In this document: positions 41,052 through 52,858 of the stretch, one piece after another
How the letters are laid out: every line of letters begins with the position of its first letter
Position numbering within the stretch: position 1 is the first letter of the stretch
Assembly: GCF_000226095.1 (NCBI RefSeq)
Contig: NC_016472.1
Span: 10,168,001-10,232,000, forward strand
Direction: 5' to 3'
Length of the DNA stretch: 64,000 nt
DNA from: Thermothelomyces thermophilus ATCC 42464
Taxonomy: Eukaryota; Ascomycota; Sordariomycetes; Sordariales; Chaetomiaceae
The notes under the pieces: generated by a model
What the model was told of the DNA's origin: nothing
What the model saw: only the letters and a program-made list of their open reading frames with translations
The model's database searches: none
Program-made: the position numbers and the translations under genes

Positions 41052-41062
41052 TTTTATATAAA
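41052..41062 (-). promoter_or_regulatory. TATA-like element of the dioxygenase gene
   Basis: The sequence ttttatataaa, nearly palindromic, lies about 140 bp upstream of the start codon in otherwise GC-balanced DNA. Position and sequence fit a core promoter. The LINE begins about 235 bp further upstream, so the proximal promoter seems to have been spared. Confidence 0.45.
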
Positions 41063-41282
41063 GTTGACAGCAGCCCTTCAACCACAGGTTGGCCCAGCTG
41101 ACGAGATGAATTTACATCATCGACCCTGCCATCCTCCTCACACATCTGCTAACCCCCACGTCCCCGCTTTCTGATACTGCACAGCATTACAGGACCAGAC
41201 GGATGGTTCACGGTGGACGGTAGAGGGTCATTGAATGGGCGTCGATGGTGAAGATTACGAGCTCCCAGGCACGCATTCCGCC

Positions 41283-41296
41283 ATTGGTATCATGTT
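41283..41296. repeat. Target-site duplication of LINE D, left copy
   Basis: The 14 bases attggtatcatgtt are repeated exactly at 54,530-54,543. The copies bracket the LINE and everything nested in it. Confidence 0.93.
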
Positions 41297-44200
41297 ATTA
41301 TTATTATTATTATTAGTCCTACACCGCTATGCTAATAAGCATGCCAGAGCCTCTCTAGTTATATACAAAGGAAACCGTGCCTAATAGGCCGGATAAAAAC
41401 CTCTGTCCTGCCTCTAACGCCTAATCCAGAGTACTAATACACTACAAAGAAAAGGAGAAGTGGCTAAAATAGCCCTATAGAGGCCTTCCCTCCCGGTCTA
41501 GCCTCCTTGCGAGGCGGTATTCCGGAAGCCTCCCTAGGTCTATTAGCCACTATAGAACCCTCCTTGCCAAACGATAGTTACGGGTCCCTATACCCCGTAG
41601 AACGAGGTCTAGGTCCCTTTGCGACCGTATTTCCCAGGATTCCCACGTTCGGCTTCTTGGTAAGTTCGGGCACCATACGACTAGGTGCTCCACAGTTTCC
41701 CTCCTTCGGCCACAGGCATAGTAAAGGGTACTGACCCCCAGGACTTGAACCCTAAAAAGGAAGTCACGGAGGCTAATAGCCCTTATATAGGCCTATACTA
41801 GTAGGGAGCTCTAGGCCTTTATTAGGCCCTAGTGCCTTTGTAGGCCTTCCCCTGTAAAAACTAGGTATAGAGGGTCCTTGTCTGACACGCGCTATATCCT
41901 CCTGCTGGCTTAGTCGGCCCTCTACCGGTTGCTCTAGCTAGCTAACACGGCTAGTTCTATAGCCTGTGGCCTTCTTTATAGGGTCTATAGGGGGGGTTAA
42001 CCCTCTCTATAGCCCTCCTAAACCTACTGCCGGACCGTTAACCTTGCTACCTCTAAGGCTATAGGCTTTGACTCCCGGCCCCTTGCCTTAGCCCTTCTCT
42101 TCCGGAACCTCTAGCTTAGCCTATTATAGGCCTGTTAGATAAGAGCCCTCGTAGGGACCTAGGAGGCCCCCGGACCTACCCCGGTCTATAAGAGCGGTTA
42201 GTCGAGTTTAGCTTCGAAGTTAGCTAGCCTCTTATTAAGGTAGAGGTCAAGGGGTAGTACCTAGGCTTCTATTTCGAGGCACCGGATAGGGGTAGCCTTA
42301 TAGGCCCTGGTAACTACTCGAAGGGCCCTGTATTAGGCCTTTGATAGTTCCCTAGCAGGGCCTTCCGGCTTACCCCCTAGCTTGGTAGGCTTATAGAAGT
42401 TCGAGGCCCTATAAGCTAGGGCGCTATAGATACATTTGGTATAGACCTCGCGGGCCCGTAGGAGGCTAGGGCCCTAGGTCTTTGTAGCAAGCCTAGTTAG
42501 GGCGAACTCCTAGGTTTCTAGCTTCTTAGCTACCTTTATGTAATAGGGGCCCTACTATAGCCTCTAGTCTAGCTAGACCCCTAGGAATCTGGCCGACTTT
42601 GACAGGGCTATAGTGGTAATACCCCCTCCGGGCTGTAGGAGCTCTAATAGCCGTACCTACTATTTCCGGCCCTTATTAAAGTAGATAAGTTCGTACTTTT
42701 CTAGGGCAAAAGCTATACCCTAGGTCTTTGCCTATTATAGGTAGGCCTTCTAAGCCCTCTATAGCTAACCATTATAGGCTTCCTTGGCCCTCCTAAAGGC
42801 TAGAAGATTAGTATCGTTAGCAAAGCCTATTAAACTAACTACAGGGCAAGCTTAGTAAATGGCTTGGTAAAGAGAGGCTATATAGAGGATAAATAGTATA
42901 GGGGAGAGGGGTGACCCCTAGGGGACCCTAGCCCTTACTACTATATCCTCTGTTTCCTAGCCATCAAAGTGAAGGATAGCTACCCTATCCCGTAGCCACT
43001 CCCTAACCTAGACTACTAACCACTTCGGGAAGCCCTGGCTCCGTAAAGTGGCCAGTAGCCGGATATAGTTAATAGTGTCAAAGGCCCCTAAGATATCGAG
43101 TTATAGGAGGGAGGCAGCCGCCTTATGCCTCTAAGCCTCTTAAACCTAGGCTGTAATAAGCCGGATGGCTAGTTCGGTAGACCTATATTCCCGGTTGCCT
43201 ATTTGTTCGGCCAGGAGAAGCCTATAGGCCTCTACAACGGCCGTTACCTTCTAGGTAACTATAGCCTCTAATACCTTGCCTACTATTAGTAGGAGCGCTA
43301 TAGGTCTATAGCCACCTGGGGTAAAGTAGGCCTATAGGGGTTTGCCGGGCTTATAGAGGACTACTATCTTGACCCTTTTAAACCAGGCCGGGAAACAGCC
43401 GAGCTATAGGCTCTCTGAGGCTAGTTTAGCTAGTATCCGGTAGAGTAGCCGCCTATAGGCCTTTAATAGGCCTATAGGGAGGAGGTCCTCCCCTAGGGCT
43501 TTCTATAGGGCCGCCCTAGCTAGTACTACCTTAACTTTACCTACTATAACCTCCTAGCTTATTTCGAACTTCGGCTCCTAATGGTCGTTTAGATCTAGGT
43601 CATTGATATCCGATAGGTCTACTTCCGGGTTTGGAAAGAACTTATCAGCCAGTGCTCTAGCCTTCTATTAGTAGGTTATAAGCCCTCCTTCGAAGGCCGG
43701 GAGCTTTAGAGGGTCGACCGGTAGGTGGCTTTATAGCCTTGCCTACCGCTCTAGTCTCTATAACAGGTCCGGCCGGTTAGTTACCTCCCGTAGTATAGCT
43801 CTCTAGCTTTTGGTCTTCGCGGCCGTAATAGTCTTAGCCTAGTCCTATAGGGCCTGCCAAAGTGCTTCCTGTATATAGGGGTTTAGAGTACCCCTATAGG
43901 CCCTCTCTGCCTCCTTGGCCCTCTTCCGGGCCTCTCGAACCTCCTTCGTCTACTATCGAGCTCGTTTGCCACCCGTACTAGCCTTCTTTGCCGGGGCCGA
44001 GACCGTAGCTATCTCTTTAAGGGCCTCTATAAGCCTGTCGAAGGTCTGTAGAAGCTCCTCCGGGCCCCGGAAGACAGGCCCGGCCGGGGCCGATGCCTAC
44101 CTACCAAGCTAGAGTAGGAGGTAGGCCGCCTTGGCCCGCGCGACCTCCTCATCTAGGCTCTTCTAGTCCCACTCTTTACTAGCCGGTATAGGCCCGTTAG

Positions 44201-44503
44201 TCCCTTAGAGGGAGACATTTAGGGTCTATAGGTAGTAGTTAGATTTCCTACATTCCACGATATCCTTATAGGTCGCTTCTAGCCTGGCCGAGGCCTAGAA
44301 TAGGTCTATTATAGAAGGCTAGCTACGTTAGTCCCCCTAGGGGGCCCTAGTGACCTAGCTATAAGGCATACATAGGTTAAGGTCCTACTAGTCTATAAGG
44401 CTAAAGAGGTCCCTAGCCCCCAGGCTAAGCCTATTAAATAGGTCCTAGACTAGGTAATAAAGGTTAAAGTCACCTATAAGAACTAGGGGGTAGGTTAGCC
44501 AAG

Positions 44504-44508
44504 GTAGG
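44504..44508. repeat. Target-site duplication of gypsy E5, left copy
   Basis: gtagg, repeated at 52,521-52,525. The 5-bp length is usual for Ty3/gypsy integrases. Confidence 0.85.
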
Positions 44509-45398
44509 TATGACAAACCTAACTTAGACTTCTTCTAAAAGGGTTTAGACAAAGGTAAGTAAAGCGGGACAAGCGTACAGGTCGTCTAAGGGATTTGTCA
44601 CGAGCCAACCATATACCGCGACCCGGTGGGGCACAGAGGGCTGAATGAGCCACCAATCAAGAAGGGCACGAAGCGAGGCTGACACGGATCGCTAGGGAGC
44701 ACAGGCTACCACGGGCGAACAATTGCCAAAAGGGAAAGATAGCGGAGGATAGCTAGCTACCAAAGGCGATCCAAGGACAGGATCGAAGAGGGCCGTAAGC
44801 GGTCAGAAGGAGTATATATACATGTAGATAGTCACTCGTTATGGTGGACTCTGGGAGTTCACCAGTGGTAACAATCACAATTACAGTACTTATACCAAGC
44901 ATTGCTGATTACTATGAGAGACAACTCTAGTGTTGTTGTGAACCCTTTGGCTTTACCGAATCCCTCAGACGACCTGCCCGCTTGTCCCGCTCAATCTACC
45001 TTCGTCTAAACCCTTTCAGAAGAAGTCTGAGTTAGGTTCGTCACAGAATTTGGTAAAGCTAAAGGGTTCATAACAACACTAGAGTTGTCTCTTATAGTAG
45101 TTAACGATGCTTGGTATAAGTACTATGATTATAGGTTACTATCACTAGTAAACTCCTAGAGTCTACTAGAACGAGTGACTAACTATCTAATATACTTGTC
45201 TGGTTCCCTCATTTCTAAGTGTTCCCCTTTAGGTTCTAATCGTGTAATTGTTGCTGCGATCCTTCGATCATTGTTCGGGTGCTTGCCTTGATCGAAGTGC
45301 GATTACTGCGATCACTTCCTGATTAGTCCTTGGATCTTACGGTTCTTGATTAGTTCTATGTGCCTTGTTAGGTCGCCTTATATGGCTAAATCGTGATA
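44509..45398 (-). repeat. E5 3' LTR, interrupted by a solo LTR
   Basis: 44,509-44,595 and 45,051-45,398 together match the uninterrupted LTR at 52,086-52,520 along their length. The interruption is 44,596-45,045 plus a 5-bp duplication. The outer end should be TG and reads TA. Confidence 0.9.
44596..45045 (+). mobile_element. Unmutated solo LTR of a related gypsy subfamily, inside the E5 3' LTR
   Basis: 450 bp beginning tgtcacgagccaacc and ending ttaggttcgtcaca, with TG...CA ends. It is flanked by ggatt (44,591-44,595) and gaatt (45,046-45,050), a 5-bp duplication with one G-to-A change. Its last 200 bp or so resemble the E5 LTR in reverse complement, whereas its first half differs, so it is a related subfamily in the opposite orientation. 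CA, TG and CG are abundant, so unlike its host LTR it shows no RIP. It is the product of LTR-LTR recombination after a recent insertion. Confidence 0.88.
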
Positions 45399-45545
45399 TG
45401 ATGCCCCTCCTTTAGGTCTTTTGTTCTTAAAAGACTTAGGTCTATTTAAAATAATGCTAATACCCCTTTCCTTGCTTATATATAGTTATATTCCTTAGTC
45501 TCCCTCTTCTCTTTCTTTTATAATATTGTTAAGATAACTGATTGT

Positions 45546-46172
45546 ATAAGAAAGAAGTCAAAGTCTAAGCCTGCTACGCCAACTCTTCGTGCTAACCATC
45601 TCCTAGCTGTAATTCTTTCCTCGGATAATCTTTTAACGATATGTCCTTATATACCATATAAGTCTAAAGGCCTCAGTTTGTACGAGGTTTCGAAAAGCGA
45701 TTCTTCTCGATATGTAGAGTGTATTCGTAATAAGCGTTCGAATTATAACGTTCTTAGCGTTTTTCCTACTTAGCTTCGATCTATTACGGCTTAGTATTAA
45801 AAACTTAAGGATAAGCTTATAGCTACTAAGGAGTAGGTCCTTTGTCTCCGGAAATAGAAGCAAATGTAGTTTAAGAAGATGATAAGGGCTATTACTTAGG
45901 GTATCGATAGTATAAAGGAGTTAGAGCGAGTAGAACATGAGGAGGCTAAAGCGGCAGTAGTAATAGAGGCTTCTAGGGTTACTATACCCTCTTTAACCCC
46001 GTCTCGCTTATCCGCCGATTTCGGACAGCTTTAGAATTCCGTATATCCTGAAGTTCCTTTAGATCCGTCCTTGCTAGCCGATTTCGAGTTAGTTTCGGGT
46101 CCGTCGCTTCCGGTTAGTTAGGGTTTCTCTAGTGAAACTACTAAAGTTTCTCGGGGCAATTTAGGTTCTTAA
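45546..46172 (+). pseudogene. Antisense accessory reading frame of gypsy element E5
   Basis: A 209-codon plus-strand frame between the end of E5 pol and its 3' LTR, opposite to gag-pol. The start is ATA at 45,546 where ATG is expected, and TAA is at 46,170-46,172. Internal stops are TAG/TAA only (for example 45,771). It reads as a basic N-terminus (RKKSKSKPATPTLRANHLL), a segment that would be Cys-rich before TGT-to-TAT changes (GLSLYEVSKSDSSRYVECIR), a charged, probably coiled-coil middle (KELERVEHEEAKAAVVIEA) and an acidic, proline-containing tail (YPEVPLDPSLLADFELVSG). From memory, hypothetical proteins of this kind occur in other filamentous fungi near repeats; I could not check. The function is unknown; the Cys-rich segment may have bound zinc. 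Confidence 0.6.
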
Positions 46173-46249
46173 CAGGTTCCTATAAGTTATCTTCTAGTCC
46201 GAAATCAAGCTATTTAACTAGATACTATAGTTCTCTATTAATAATATAT

Positions 46250-49200
46250 AAATCTAGAATTTCTTCGACATCCTATTCTTCCTTTTCGTCCTCTGCTTCG
46301 ATATACATAGCAACCTTAGCGTTCTTTGGTGCTAGTTCGAGAAGTGAAATATAAAAAACATCCATCTGTAGTTATATAGATGACGGTAACGATAGTCGGT
46401 AGTTAGATGTCGAAATTTATTCTTTGATAACGAAGGGTCCGACCTTCTTAAAGTCTAGCTTCGTGCTTAGTCGCTTGGTTTATAGGTTTCGTATAATTAG
46501 GTAGACTTTATCTCCCCTTTCTAAGCGAGGTCCCTCGAGCCTATATTTATTATAGTAGTTCTTCATTCTAGTCTTAATAAACTCAAGTTCCTTTTTAAGC
46601 TTCTTATATAGTATGTACATTTGTTCCGCTTTGACTACTACTCTTAGCATTATAACCTCTAGTCCTTACCTAAGGTCTGCTTTATATCTATAGTTCGCGA
46701 AGAACGGTATAACTTTAGTTGTTTCCGTTAGTATTATATTATAAGCAAGTTATACTATTAGTAATAGTATAACCTAGTCGTCTTGCTAGTAGTTAATATA
46801 AGAATGGAGATATTACTTAATAACTTGGTTTAGTTACTCTGTTTGTCTATTAGTCTATAGGTAATATGCCGTTAATAGCTTACTATTAACGCCTAATTAT
46901 TATATTAATATTTGTTAGAACTTCGATATAAACTTGGTATCTCTATCGGTAATCTATTCTTATAGCTAAGCATATACTAATATAACTTGCTAATAGATTA
47001 TATCTGCTAACTGTTTAGCTATCTAAGATTCCTTATAAAGAAAGAAATATACCTACTTAGTTAGGTAATCTACTATAGTAAGAATACTATTATAGATTAC
47101 TCCTATAGCTATATTTTTAGATTTTAGTAGCTTTATAATAAAGTCTATCGTAACTAAGCTCTATAGTTTATTAGCTATTAGTAGTGGCTAAAGTAGCCTA
47201 TATAGCTTATATCGTGCCGTTTTGCTTCGATTATAAATGTTATAATTCCGTACGACTTCCTTAACTCGTACTATTAACTATAGAAAGTCGTAGTGTTTCC
47301 TAACTTATATAACAGTCTTCGTAACTCCTTTATATCCTCCGAGTTTCGACTCGTAGAGTTCTCGAATCATCTATAGCTATTAGTCCTAGTCGTAGATATA
47401 TGCTTTGCCTCGGTACTAGAGTTTTCTATCTCTTTCTTCCACTCTATTAGGTACTAGTAGTCCGGGTGCTACTTAATACTATACCTCGTTAATCCTTTCT
47501 TCTCGAAAGATTACGTAGTATTCTAGGAACGAGTCAAGTAGATTATCTTCTATAGGTGTCTACATTTTATAATATAGCGTTCTGTCTATTCGTTCCTTAA
47601 ATAATGGTAGTATTGTTTCCGTTCGTCCTTCTATATAATCCGTTTATCGGCTTAAGATGTCTACTTGTATGTTCTCTTTGCCCTTCTTATAACAGATCTT
47701 AAAGTTGAATTCTGCGAGATATTCTACCTATCGTATTTGTCGTCTGTTAAGCTCCTTTGCTATCGTAAAGTATTATGAATTCTTGTAATCTATATATACT
47801 TATACCGGTTTAATCGTGCTACTAAGGTATAGTTACTATTCCTTAAAAGCTTTAATAATTATAAGTAGTTCCTTATTATAGATCGGATAATTAAGATATA
47901 GTCTATCGAGCTTCTTTAAAAAGAAGGCTATAGGATATAACTTCCCTTGTCTGTCTTGTTATCCTAATTGTCCTCTGATAGCGTAGTCTAAAGCGTCCGT
48001 TTCTACCTTAAATGGCTTCTTAGGATCTAGTAATACTAGTACTAGATCTTCGGTAATAGCATTACAGATCTATATAAATGCTTACTCATGCTATTCTTCC
48101 CATTGGAATTTAGCATTCTTCCTAGTAAGTTCGTATAAAGGTTGTACAATCGCTCTAAAGTTCCTAATGAACATTTAATGGAAGTTTGCAAATCTAATAA
48201 AGCTTTGTATTTCTATAACTAACGTTAGTTGTAGCTACTCTTTGATAGCTTTGATCTTTAAAGGTTCTATTTAGATTTATCCTAGGGATATTTTGTATCC
48301 TAGAAATACCGTTTTCCTAACGTAGAATTCGCTCTTTTCCTTATTAACTAATAGTTTATATATATATAGCGCGTCTAGCACTGCTTTTACGTACTTCCGG
48401 TGTTTGTCTATTGTCTTAGAGAAGATAAGTATATTGTTAAGATAATATACCGTAAATTTGTCAAGAAAGGGCTAGATAGCTTGATCAATCGGGGCTTAGA
48501 ACGTTACCAGCGCGTTTATAAGTCCGAATGGTATAACAAGGTACTTGTAGTAGCTATAGGGTATCCTAAAGGCCGTTTTCTACTCGTCGCCTTCTTTAAT
48601 CTATATATAGTTATAGGCTAATAGTAAGTCAAAATATATGAAATATTAGGCTCCTGCTAACTAATCTCGGAGCTGTAAAATTAGTAGTAACAGGTATTAG
48701 TTTTTTATAGTCCATTCGTTAAGTTACCAATAGTTAACGTATAACTATAGCTTTCTATCTTTCTTAGGTATAAATAGGATTAGGTAGCCTGCTAGTAACG
48801 TTAACAGGCAGATATATCTTCTTCGAAGGTTCTCCTCTAAATATCGCTTAAGTTCTTTATTCTATATCTAGCTTATATAGTAAATCTTAAAGAACTTTAG
48901 TCGTGCTCCTTCCTTGAGCTTGATCTTGTAATCCTATAGGCCGTATTCTAGTAATCCTTCTAGATACTTTAGTTCAAACGCTAGGTATCCTTTATATTCC
49001 TTCGGTACTTCCCTAGTCTTGTCTTATCTCTCGGTTTTCTAATAATATACGAACTTGGTTCTATCTATAGCAATACTAGCAATTTCTCCTATCTTAACCT
49101 ACTACTCTAATTGTAGTGCTCCGCATTCGTTAACAGAGAGAATAGCTATTAGCGGTTTAGCTTGTTCCTCCTATTACGATATCGATGTCGTTATACCGCC

Positions 49201-52058
49201 TCTTCTAGAGTCTATAGTAGTCTGCCTACTACTATCTATCTCTTATAGTAGATCTATAGGATATACCTTCCTTTAAGTATCGTTTGCTTATAATCCTTAT
49301 ATACTCCCTATCTTGCTAGTCGAATACGACTCCATTTAGGGTTATAGGTAGCTATTATTCTTCTAGCTAATGTCCGGGTTATAATCTTCATACTATAGTA
49401 ACCCTAATATTATATCTTTATCATTACCTATATCTATAATACTAAATATAACTATCATAGTCTTCCCTACTATAGTAATATTAATCGGTTTAGTTTTCTT
49501 ATATACCTATTACGTCGGAAATAGCCCTTTGACTATGCTATACTTCTGCTTTATTCTCTAGGGTATTCGTAGCTAATTTATAAGTATCGGCGAAATCAGG
49601 TTTATCTCTGCTCCACTGTCCACTAGTACGAGCATTTCGTGCTATTTCTATTATGTTATTATCTATAGTCGCTTATCTTGCCGCCGTCGTCCAAAGATTG
49701 CGGCGATTTCCTATATTTCTGCTAAGAGGTCTCGATATAGTGGTCTCTTATGCCAGTTCCTCCTGTACTACGCTACCACTCGCCGCTATACGGGCGTTAA
49801 TAGTTTTCGGGCCCCTCGAAGGGCCCTAACCTGTTTCCTAGGTCAGTGCTAACTTCTTCGGTTATTTGGCTAATAGCGGCTTTATTAATTGTGCTTATTT
49901 CTATAAGCCATTAGGTGCTTACGGCTTCCTACTATTAGGTCCGTTTTACTTTCTATTATATGTACTATAGCTTTATCTAAAGCTCCCGAATTCGCGACTT
50001 CTTTTTGTCTACGTAATAGAGGCAATTGTTACTCTAGCACGAGTTCTATATATCTCGTCCTATTCTGTAGTGCCTAGGCTAGGCTCATTTTAGAACTACT
50101 ATAATGCCTTCTAGATTATAGGCTTCGATCTTCTAGAGCAATTCGGCCGCTCTATTTCTTATATTATAGACCTATTCTATAGGGTATAAGCTTCTGTCCC
50201 CGTTTTCCTATCGGGTCGGCTAGTAATTGTTTTCGAATTTGTCGCGGAAGTGATATTGGCATTCGTATACTATATACTAGAACTAGGGCATTTGCGTATA
50301 TACCTCGTATCGAGGGTATAGTTATGTAGCATCGCCTAGGAGGTATTAGAATTCTTTCCCAAATCCTTCCCATTATATATAGACTGTAGGTACTCTAATG
50401 CTAAGATAGGAGTATTTCTTCTAGTAGCTTTCCTATATACGCTTATCTTTTCCACAGTTCGCGCGCGTAAACTAGTATTCTAGGTTCTATATATCGTTAC
50501 TAAGTTACTAGTTATTAAGGTACTTAGTATAGCTATTAGGCCTATTATATATTATAGGCTATTCTCCTTTAATAGTTTCTACGATATATTAGAGTTCCCT
50601 TATTTCGTCCCTTATCTTATTACTCTACTAGGTAAGTCGAGTCAGGTGTCTATCCCGTTCGTGTAGTTCTATATTAAGTTAGAAAACTTTATTATAGTAC
50701 CACTTGATTCGTTTCTAGAGGAATAGAACATTAGGTCTAGGTCTTTTAATTCCTTAGGTATTAGTTGTCTATAATCTATCTCGTCTCTATATAACTATAA
50801 AACCTTACTACCTTAAGGCTAGGAGAATCGAAATTAGTAGTATATACTTTTCTACTATATCCTATTTGGTAAGACCTATCTCTAGGTCTATAGTAACTAG
50901 TTCGGAGTACGGTGCTTGTTTGTCTTTACCGTTACTATTATATCTAAGACTATCTATATTATTATCCCTGTCTTTATAGCTTATAGCTACTACTTCGATA
51001 ATGTCCTTAGTAGTTTTATCGATAACCGTAATTTCCTTTCTAAGGACTATCTTCTATTCTTTCTTCGGGCTTTAAAATTCTCGCTTATAGTGCCCTTTCT
51101 TTCTATAGTTATAGTAGGTAATATTGGACTTGTCTTTAATCGTCTTCTTCCGGTCTTACTTCTACGCTATATCTATATCTATAGCTCTAGGGTATATCCC
51201 GTACGAGGTATTGATATACGCTCGCTTTTTCTTGTCATTAGCCTTAACTACGGTTCTGTTTATTTGGCCTTATTTCTACTACTCTTGTATATAGAGTTGA
51301 TTATTGATTCTAATGGCCTATATAATATATTTGTCTAAGGTCTTAGGCTAATCGTACTTATATAGCTTATCTTTAACCTTTTCCTTTAAGCCGTTATAGA
51401 ATAATTATATTAACGCCTCGTTATTAAGCTAAGACTTAAGTATATCCTATCTAAACTATATAATATAAGAGGCTACTAACTTGGTCTATTAGAGATTAGC
51501 AAGTCTTTCTTACGTATAAATTATCTTGTCTTTGTCACTAAAAACCTTCTAAAGCTCTTCTTTAAAACGGTCGTAAGATCGAAAGACTACCTACGTAAAT
51601 ACGTCTTAATCGTCTTCGTCTTCCTTAATAAGGTAGTCATTCTATATAGGCTTAAACCATCTAAGTACTTTGCCCTCTAGTCTCGTAGCTACGTAGAGGA
51701 CTTTAGCTTTATCGTCTAGAAACTTGTCGTCATTAAGCCAGAAGTAGGATCAAAGGTTTGTTAGGAATCCTACAAGATCCTCCTTAGTTCCTCCGTATTT
51801 GCTAGGTAGTTCGATCTTAATACGGCTCACTTTGGCGCCCTTAAGTGCCTTAATTTTGGCGTAGGCCTCGTTAACTAACTTCTATAAATGCTTTTCGCCG
51901 TTCTCGAGTTCCTTAATTCGGGCTTAAATAGCCTTATCTCTCTAATCTAACTCCTAGATCCGCTACTAGAGTTAACTAAGCTAAGCAAGCAGCTATTTAG
52001 CCATAATATTAGTAGCTATATCAATATCAAGGTCAAAGTCACCTCCATTCTAAACCAT
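46250..52058 (-). pseudogene. E5 gag-pol, moderately RIP-mutated
   Basis: Gag starts at a preserved ATG (52,058; GGDFDLDIDIATNIMAK follows). The capsid domain is readable: YVATRLEGKVLRWFKPI near 51,692-51,640 and VFRSYDRFKEEL near 51,580-51,545. The zinc knuckle near 51,126-51,076 reads YYNYRKKGHYKREF, all three cysteines being lost. The protease keeps LVDSGAE near 49,626-49,606. RT: catalytic box YLNNILIFSKTIDKH near 48,450-48,405. RNase H ends RRQIRQVEYLAEFNF...VDILSR near 47,740-47,645. The integrase zinc domain near 47,375-47,215 keeps RELYESKLGGYKGVTKTV, with His and Cys ligands changed to Tyr. The pol end is approximate. The Gln/Trp stops prevent translation. Confidence 0.82.
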
Positions 52059-52085
52059 AATAGAACAAAGGGAGTAATAGTAATA

Positions 52086-52520
52086 TATAACAAACCTAAC
52101 TTAGACTTCTTTAAAAAGGGTTTAGACGAAGGTAAGTGAAGCAAGACAAGCGTACAGGTCGTCTAAGGGATTCGGTAAAGCTAAAGGGTTTATAATAACA
52201 CTAGAGTTGTCTCTTATAGTAGTTAACGATGCTTGGTATAAGTACCATAATTATAGGTTACTATCACTAGTGAACTCCTAGAGTCTATTAGAACGAATAA
52301 CTAACTATCTAATATATTTGTCTAGTTCTCTTATTCCTAAGTGTTCTCCCTTAGGTTCTGATCGTATGATCGCTACTACGATCCTTTGATCATTGTTCGG
52401 GTGCTTGCCTTGATCGAAGTGCGATCATTGCGATCACTTCCTGATTAGTCCTTAGATCTTATGGTTCCTGATTGGTTCTGTATGCCTTGTCAGGTCGCCT
52501 TATACGGCCAAATCGTGACA
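52086..52520 (-). repeat. E5 5' LTR
   Basis: 435 bp, ending cgtgaca on the plus strand, which on the element's strand gives a TGTCACGATTTGGCC start. The U3 side holds a cluster of GATC-containing words (near 52,360-52,440, for example gatcgtatgatcgc and tgcgatcattgcgatcac) that could be repeated transcription-factor sites. It is followed by the gtagg duplication at 52,521. Confidence 0.9.
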
Positions 52521-52858
52521 GTAGGGCTAATAGGTTCTATAGGAGGGCCTGCTCCCCCTTATTATTATAGACTAACTAGAGCTTAAACCCCCTCTCCCCT
52601 AGGGCTAGAAAGGTTACCTTGTACTAGTTTTCCTCTGCTGAATAGTCTTACTAGCTAACTAGGAAGCGCTTGGCTATTAGAATAGCCGCCTTGCCCTTAG
52701 GCTTATAAACTAGGTAGTATTTCGAAGCCTAGGGGTAGTATATTAACCCTATAAACCGGTTAATCTACAGTTCCTAGATAGCTAATAGGTCGTATTTAGC
52801 CTCCTCTAGTAGGACCTCGAGGGCCTGTTTATTACCTTAGGTATTCTATTAAAGGATC

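Larger units (their letters stand above)
44509..52520 (-). mobile_element. Complete Ty3/gypsy LTR retrotransposon E5, minus strand, nested in LINE D
   Basis: LTRs at 52,086-52,520 (5', 435 bp) and 44,509-45,398 (3', also 435 bp once a 455-bp insertion is removed). Matching gtagg duplications lie outside. On the minus strand the order is 5' LTR, gag from ATG at 52,058, protease, RT, RNase H, integrase, then an oppositely directed frame (45,546-46,172), a polypurine tract (about 45,402-45,413, aaaggagggg on the minus strand) and the 3' LTR. RIP damage is moderate: some catalytic motifs survive, but Gln and Trp codons are widely converted to stops. Confidence 0.92.

Noticed and set aside
40236-41174. 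312-codon open frame on the plus strand across the dioxygenase gene
   Set aside because: It lies antisense to three well-supported exons and their introns, contains no motif and is explained by the GC-rich coding strand opposite.
45633-45863. 76-codon minus-strand frame in E5
   Set aside because: It is the complement of the better supported plus-strand antisense ORF at 45,546-46,172.
50916-51338. 140-codon hydrophobic plus-strand frame
   Set aside because: It is the reverse of the E5 gag region, and its hydrophobicity comes from AT-rich complementary codons.
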